This document shows, piece after piece, positions 60,101-64,000 of a stretch of DNA of 64,000 bases. The stretch lies in NCBI GenBank assembly GCA_038496675.1, contig CM076671.1, positions 9,474,660 to 9,538,659 on the forward strand, in the 5' to 3' direction. A model generated the notes under the pieces. The model did no database searches and was not told the DNA's origin. It saw only the letters and a list, made by a program, of their open reading frames with translations. Each line of letters begins with the position of its first letter. The stretch's first letter is position 1. Made by a program: the position numbers and the translations under genes. The stretch comes from Rachycentron canadum. Lineage: Eukaryota; Chordata; Actinopteri; Carangiformes; Rachycentridae.

Positions 60101-61748
60101 TCCAATATCACCAGGTGGACCAGGCAAACCCTGCAGAGAGAGAGAGTTACACTTTGGGTAAAGTAAAATCGCTGAAGTCACTGAAGTGAAAATGCTGTAA
60201 CTGACTGTTACGGCATCAAAACCAAAAACACAGGAGTAAAAGAGTTGGGCTGATCAGCGCAGTCTGCTCTAACATATCTTTAGCATGTCTGGCTAACTAG
60301 CTTAGTACCTGCAGTGGTAACCTGGTGCCACTGGAGTTACAGGTGATCCAGTTCAGGATGACATGACTGACAGAAGACAGAACTTAAACTAAAATATTTA
60401 ACAAGCTACTCAACAATATGAAAACAATACCACTCCTTATTTCCATGACTTAGATGTGGATGATCATTATATCATGTATGTAGTGATCCTGAATATATTT
60501 AAGGCCTGTTTACAGGGTTCTTGTTCATTAGCTAACAGGCCACAGCGACAGTTGTCATTACGCCCATTGAAATGTAAATTTCACCTGAAGTCCACGATTT
60601 CCTCTCAGGCCAATGGTACCTTCAGGGCCCTGGAAAAGAGTAGGAATTGCTTAAAGTTCAGGGTCCCTGATGATCTCAAATATTACATTCATCATATTCC
60701 TGTTATTCATATGGTTGATTGAAAGGATATAGAGACTCATGTCAGTGATTAACCAGAAAACAATATATCACTTTATAAATGTCCTGTTTTTTACTCTAAC
60801 AGAAAATTGCAACAGAAATTTTGACTTTATACAATATTAAAAGGCAACATACTCTGTCTCCTTTAATCCCAGGTGTGCCACACTCTCCTCTCTCTCCCTG
60901 TAGGAAAACAGAAAAACAGTTTAACAAAGTCTTTCAATGAGGCATACTGTCATTTTGTCCTTTTATATGGGACGGTGCAATTTCCAACCAGTTCTCTTGG
61001 AGTAATGGGCTTTAACATCCCATCCAGGAGCTGGTTAGCCAAAACTTATGACATGGGATTTCTGTATTTAAGGACTTGTGATAGCTTTCTTTAAGAGAAA
61101 AGTAACTAGAAATACACCCAGACAAGCTTGACATTAGACACAGTTGAAACAGCTGCTGTGATGTTTCCAGTATTTGCTCCTTCTCATCGCATTGTGCGTC
61201 TGAAAAAAATAATTCTCTTTTCACTGTTGCAGATTTTCCACAAGCGTTGGAACCCCATACTTTGACAACCCATAGAGAATATTGAGACTCTACATTAAAA
61301 TCCATACAATACCTTCTCTCCTTTGTATCCTGGTTTTCCCTGTGTGTACAAAACAGTGTTGTTAAGTCAGGAGGAGACAGGCAACGACAAAACAACACAA
61401 AGGGCTGAGCAAGACTCGTCTCTTTTACAGCAGTGACTTGTTAAAGTTCTTATATGTTAAAACTTTATAAACTTAAATCTTTACAAGAGTCAAGACCCTC
61501 ATCTCACCTCTGATCCCTCTCGACCTGGAAGTCCACTGAGCCCACTTTCACCCTAAGGAATAGAAGGATTGTAGTTTAATCGGAAATAATAACCCACCTT
61601 GTTAGCAAACATCAGGAATATACTTTTAACTGGCAGTAGATTTGATTTATGTAGTTTGACCTAAAGCAGAACTGGTGGTTAATGTGGGCATCACCTTCTG
61701 CCCTTTTGCTCCAGGACTTCCATCCTCTCCAGGACGGCCCTTCTTGCC
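41946..61748 (-). CDS. col28a: Collagen alpha chain type XXVIII, partial (30 exons in window)
   Basis: Exons (- strand, 5' to 3'): 61748-61695, 61552-61508, 61339-61313, 60897-60853, 60629-60585, 60130-60077, 58831-58763, 58661-58593, 57786-57718, 54508-54440, 53555-53487, 52240-52172, 52017-51949, 51851-51780, 51688-51620, 51510-51439, 51290-51222, 50070-50002, 49574-49506, 48984-48916, 48240-48172, 46797-46729, 46587-46519, 46443-46363, 46242-46207, 46116-46080, 45902-45345, 44476-44214, 44120-43859, 42154-41946. They sum to 2895 bp in one open frame (964 residues). Order: about 522 residues of interrupted Gly-X-Y helix, hinge REDIIRMIKEICGCGIKCKE, vWA domain, linker, Ser-rich stretch, Kunitz domain. 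This is the collagen XXVIII arrangement; the human helix is about 528 residues, so only the signal peptide and N-terminal vWA are missing, past the window edge. COL6A3 also has Kunitz and vWA but a shorter helix and other flanking domains. Teleosts have col28a1 and col28a2 copies; which one this is cannot be settled here, though linkage to klhl41b rather than human-7p genes leans toward col28a2. Confidence 0.88.
42155..43858 (-). other. col28a: Collagen XXVIII intron before the Kunitz exon
   Basis: This 1.7 kb intron has GT-AG ends. I see no exon or recognisable element inside. The small frames near 42.1-42.8 kb lack domain signal. Confidence 0.6.
43859..44120 (-). CDS. col28a: Collagen XXVIII serine-rich exon
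   Basis: Acceptor TCCCCATCAG. The exon encodes GGGGRLVHTETSNWGTERGD, then a low-complexity Ser tract (about 30 residues, mostly TCN codons) and an NIT sequon. It ends in phase 1 at AAAG|GTACAG, which fits the Kunitz exon. Likely a flexible, O-glycosylated spacer. The acidic open frame on the + strand here is its complement. Confidence 0.7.
44214..44476 (-). CDS. col28a: Collagen XXVIII linker exon (Asn/Gly/Tyr-rich)
   Basis: Acceptor GTCCCAG. The exon encodes LESKLVSQFCEDENGALIYN, the end of the vWA module, then NGYNGYRNGINGHYASGGYG and a Thr/His-rich stretch. The first part is conserved in kind; the rest looks disordered. The donor CAT|GTATGG is chosen because it alone keeps frame with the next exon, so the 3' edge is less certain than the 5' edge. 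Confidence 0.7.
44477..45344 (-). other. col28a: Collagen XXVIII intron between vWA and linker exons
   Basis: This 868-bp GT-AG intron is AT-rich in its 5' half on the gene strand. No exon or recognisable element was seen. Confidence 0.6.
45345..45902 (-). CDS. col28a: Collagen XXVIII C-terminal von Willebrand factor A domain
   Basis: A single 558-bp exon carries the domain: MELVFVIDSSESVGPENFEI with the metal-site DxSxS, GEGTHTGTAIRKAT supplying the MIDAS Thr, KVAIVITDGQTDKRE with the DG strand, and FALGIVNTSDP. One glycosylation sequon, NAT, is present. MIDAS residues appear intact, so metal-dependent ligand binding is plausible. The exon ends in phase 1 at CCAG|GTAAGA and joins LESKLVSQFCED. 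Confidence 0.93.
46080..46116 (-). CDS. col28a: Collagen XXVIII hinge exon
   Basis: This 37-bp exon encodes REDIIRMIKEIC plus one base. Acceptor TGTTTCAG, donor GTACGG. With the next exon it gives ICGCGIKCKERP, whose clustered Cys residues are typical of the helix-vWA junction in collagens VI and XXVIII and may form interchain bonds. Confidence 0.85.
46207..46443 (-). CDS. col28a: Collagen XXVIII C-terminal end of the helix
   Basis: Two exons, 81 bp (46443-46363) and 36 bp (46242-46207), encode 27 and 12 residues of uninterrupted Gly-X-Y, from GDRGSAGERGLKG to GRPGIKGEAGLT. Both are phase 0 with GTGAGT donors. They close the triple helix immediately before the hinge exon. Confidence 0.88.
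46519..58831 (-). CDS. col28a: Collagen XXVIII helix, repeated 69/72-bp exon block
   Basis: Seventeen consecutive exons are all phase 0 and start with a Gly codon. Fifteen are 69 bp and two (51851-51780, 51510-51439) are 72 bp. The 72-bp exons encode eight perfect triplets. Fourteen of the 69-bp exons encode five triplets, a Gly-X pair lacking Y, then two triplets, so each inserts one Gly-X-Gly imperfection at the same place. Most end GPK before the donor. The exon at 51290-51222 has Gly-Arg-Phe-Ile-Val instead. One exon (53555-53487) uses a GC donor. Two donors (46728, GTCAGC; 51779, GTCATT) have C at +3 and are weak. Short imperfections in the helix are a known feature of collagen XXVIII. 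Confidence 0.9.
46798..48171 (-). other. col28a: Collagen XXVIII intron
   Basis: This 1.4 kb intron sits between two 69-bp helix exons. Nothing coding or repetitive is recognised in it. Confidence 0.6.
49056..49243. mobile_element. 188-bp MITE with perfect 15-bp terminal inverted repeats
   Basis: The element starts AAAGGAATAGTTTGG (49056-49070) and ends with the exact reverse complement CCAAACTATTCCTTT (49229-49243). The interior contains CTATGCTATGCTAAG and GGCTAACTGTTTC pieces typical of a fish non-autonomous DNA transposon found in many copies. Fragments of what looks like the same family occur near 13840-13930 and 62740-62860. It sits in a collagen intron. Confidence 0.85.
50071..51221 (-). 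other. col28a: Collagen XXVIII intron with A-rich tract
   Basis: This 1.15 kb intron holds an A21 run at about 51155-51175, close to the donor end of the following exon's flank. No coding sequence was seen. Confidence 0.6.
52241..53486 (-). other. col28a: Collagen XXVIII intron with (ATT)n and possible exon relic
   Basis: This intron begins (gene strand) with the GC donor at 53485-53486. It contains an (ATT)n microsatellite at 52499-52528, next to a short stretch that reads SKGSDGP in one frame at about 52475-52497. It also contains interspersed-repeat-like DNA at 52800-53220. Confidence 0.55.
54509..57717 (-). other. col28a: Largest collagen XXVIII intron in the window
   Basis: This 3.2 kb intron is AT-rich, with CTCAAA/ATGAGAAA-type short repeats around 54.9-55.1 kb. 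I see no exon; open frames on either strand are short and without domain signal. Confidence 0.6.
58203..58350 (+). mobile_element. tRNA-derived SINE
   Basis: TGGCAGAGTGG fits a Pol III A box and GGTTGGACTCCC fits a B box about 55 bp later. A tail with TTTCCTGTCTCTCTACACTG and CCTGTCTAAT follows, as in fish tRNA-type SINEs. It is in a collagen intron, antisense to the gene. It is not a functional tRNA, since the arms do not pair. Confidence 0.7.
58832..60076 (-). other. col28a: Collagen XXVIII intron
   Basis: This 1.2 kb intron marks the change from 45/54-bp helix exons to the 69-bp block. No additional exon or clear element was seen. Confidence 0.6.
60077..61748 (-). CDS. col28a: Collagen XXVIII helix, N-terminal exons of 27, 45 and 54 bp
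   Basis: Six exons of 54, 45, 27, 45, 45 and 54 bp all start with a complete Gly codon and end in phase 0. They encode uninterrupted Gly-X-Y (for example GKKGRPGEDGSPGAKGQK and GKPGYKGEK). One Cys appears in GERGECGTPG, a possible interchain disulfide. Exon sizes are multiples of 9, as in fibrillar collagens, and contrast with the 69-bp block that follows. Confidence 0.88.
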
Positions 61749-64000
61749 CTGTAGAGAAATATGTGTATGAAGCATTAGGCAGAAAAAAATACAGAATGAT
61801 GTTTCAGTATATAAACTTGTTCCGATTTTAAAAGAAAAAGCACTATAACATAATTTTCAGGGGGCAACTGGGTGCATGAAATCATCACTAATTTTCTACA
61901 ATAAGGTTGCCTCACTATTAAAAGCTGGCCATGAAGTAATATGAAGGAGGGACTGTGGGATACAGTCGAGTTCAACATAAACATTTATTCATCTGTAAGA
62001 CGCTTTTATCCAAAGTGAGGGTCAGAAGTGCAGCTTCAGTGGAGTAGAAGGCCTTGGTTTAAGCTTTAAGCACAGCATCTATTGAATAAGTGCAGAAGAT
62101 CATATATGAAAGTGCCACAAAAGTGCGTAGTTACAGCAAGTAAGACATTTAAGAAGAGGAGGTGCTCTCAGATGAGTTTTCAGGAGCTTCTTGAAGACAG
62201 AGAGGGACGTCCCTGCTCTGGTAGGATTCAGGAGCTGGTTCCACCATCAGGGAACCACAGACCAGGACAGTCTGGACTGAGAGGGTCTTGTTCGTTTCCT
62301 TTGAGGAACACAGTGTTGAAGAAAGAGCTTAGGCTGAATGACTGAGACCCAGAAGTCACTCTAAGGCAAACATTAATGACTTAAACTTGAATTAGGCGAC
62401 CATGGGTAACCAATGTAGGTCGATTCGTTTTATGTGTAGCTCTAGCACATAGAGACCTTCACATTAACAGAATGTAAGTATGTAAAAAATGTGTGTACAT
62501 ATATTTTATCTCAGTTAATAATTAGATGATAGGAAAAGTAATTTGAGGCTCATAATATCCTGATGAGAAAAGCAAATCCAGGGTCAACGGAGCAGCAAAG
62601 TAATTTGATTATTAATTATGTCACCCTGGCAAGGTCTAAGTAGATAACTTCCATCTTATTTTGAAACTGCTAACAAGAAATGACAAGAAATTACATTGAT
62701 ATCACATATTAAGGGAGTATCTGAACATTTATTTGCTGTCTTGCTGAGACATGGATGAGAAGATTGACATCCCACTCACGTGTCTCTGTTAAGTACGAGG
62801 CTGGAGACGAGAGGATGATCAGCTTTAGCTTTGTGTGAGGACCAGACACAGGGGCAGAGAGATACAAGTTTTATCCTGTATTTTCATTTCACATTTTTCT
62901 CAGAGGATCTAACCATCATATAGCTTTATGTTATGTTAATCATTTCAATGTTTTCTCTGAGAAATCATGTTTTGTCGGCTTGGTAGAGGGTTGAGTGTGA
63001 CAATACTCTGAACAAGAACCAGGAAATGGAGGGTTTCACAAATTCAGGATGCCTTTGTGAATGCTGATTATCTGAAAAGGTGGCAGGCTGAATGATTGGA
63101 TGGCTCTTACTAAAATAACCACTTCATACGTACGCTAACTAGCACCTTCAACTTTTATTCTAACACAGCTGGTAATCTTTTGTACTTGACACGATTTAAA
63201 GTAATTTAAACACAAGACTTTTCTGCCAATTCAAATAGTAGAAGTGCTTTAGATGTAAGTCTTATAATATTGTCTATGGGAAACATTAATATTACTTTTA
63301 CTTTAGGAACAGAGGTGCCCGAAATAGCTCCTCCCACCTTGCAATCCTATTAGCACGTAAATACCACATTTACACATTGGTCTTTATCTGGACTTCAGAG
63401 GCAAGATGTGATATGAAGAGGAGAACTTGGGTGTCAGTAAAGAAAGTATAGTAAGTATAGTATAAGTAATATTTCCCAAAATATTTAACGACTTCTCTGA
63501 GCAGCCTCATGCTCAGCAATATAAGAGCTCTTCTTATTTTGACTCTGCAGGCCACGGCTCATGGAAGCAACATATTTGAAGTCCATGATGGATAAAGGTC
63601 ACTGAGTCTGGGAGCAGATGAGTCAGAGGGGACTTAAACTTGTCAGCATGTGTGTGAGAAGATTTAACCCCAACAACTGTCTGGCTGTTCTCTCATGAGT
63701 GTTATAGACTGTTATCTTTCGATCTGTGTGTCTCAGTCTGTGTGCGACTGCTGCCCCTGATGTGAAACAGCTTTTGTTCGGAACATTACATTTAAAGGGG
63801 CAATTACTCTGTTATCTTCCTGTGAAAATACATCAAAGCAAAACCACGTCTAATTATGGCTGACCTCATATCACGACATGGCTTTGGCAGGTGAAGAAAG
63901 TCCTGCCTGTAACATCTCATCAAGCATGTGTCCTCAGACAATCCCATGTGGCTGGCTTCTTTTGCCAGACGTGATTCTATGATTTTCCATGTAAATATCT
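61749..64000. other. Collagen XXVIII intron running off the right edge
   Basis: Upstream of the first helix exon found, I see no further Gly-X-Y exon and no vWA exon. The 5' part of the gene is therefore outside the window. The stretch holds interspersed repeat DNA at 61980-62470 and a further repeat fragment near 62740-62860. Confidence 0.6.
61980..62470. repeat. Interspersed teleost repeat
   Basis: The string ATTCATCTGTAAGACGCTTT followed by TATCCAAAGTGAGG resembles the motif around CAGACGCTTTTATCCAAAG seen in many fish repeats. Downstream GGAGCTGGTTCCACCATCAG, ACCAGGACAGTCTGGACTGA and AACCAATGTAGGTCG belong to the same kind of element. Non-coding; class not determined. Confidence 0.6.

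Overview
The window looks like teleost fish chromosomal DNA, probably from a percomorph-type genome. It has compact GT-AG introns, vertebrate gene families, tRNA-derived SINEs, a LINE 3' end with a (GGAT)n tail and short inverted-repeat elements of kinds common in fish. I see no bacterial, phage or viral genes, no CRISPR array and no rRNA or functional tRNA gene.

Layout. (1) 1-6230: non-coding flank ending in a CpG-rich promoter and 5' UTR. (2) 6231-24979, + strand: a heparan sulfate 6-O-sulfotransferase, best match HS6ST3, in two coding exons split by a 17.4 kb repeat-bearing intron, with a poly(A) signal at 25580. (3) 25.6-28.9 kb: intergenic, with a 40-bp perfect palindrome, a CpG-rich ETS-motif patch and a 359-base run of N inside a (TA)n tract. 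(4) 29108-30115, - strand: an intronless OXGR1-type G protein-coupled receptor. (5) 33272-38031, - strand: klhl41 (klhl41b-type), six coding exons that join in frame to 606 codons. (6) 38.1-41.3 kb: intergenic, with an inverted-repeat element. (7) 41946-61748 and beyond the right edge, - strand: the 3' part of a collagen XXVIII gene. Thirty exons were reconstructed: about 522 residues of Gly-X-Y helix, a hinge, a von Willebrand A domain, an N/G-rich linker, a Ser-rich segment and a C-terminal Kunitz domain. The signal peptide and N-terminal vWA domain must lie past position 64000.

The genes are not an operon and do not share one pathway. HS6ST3 acts in the Golgi on heparan sulfate, OXGR1 is a plasma-membrane metabolite receptor, KLHL41 is a muscle CUL3-adaptor/chaperone protein, and collagen XXVIII is extracellular matrix. 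HS6ST3 and OXGR1 are also neighbours on human 13q, which supports the paralogue choice. KLHL41 is on human 2q, so the block joins two human segments.

I found no clearly new biological system. The most notable points are the strictly periodic Gly-X-Gly imperfections, one per 69-bp collagen exon; a GC-AG intron in the collagen gene; an Arg-Asp P1-P1' pair in the Kunitz domain; a GGA-repeat-encoded Gly/Glu run in the sulfotransferase; the 40-bp palindrome; and a muscle-type MEF2 site upstream of klhl41. All splice sites were read by eye and checked by reading-frame continuity, without transcript data.
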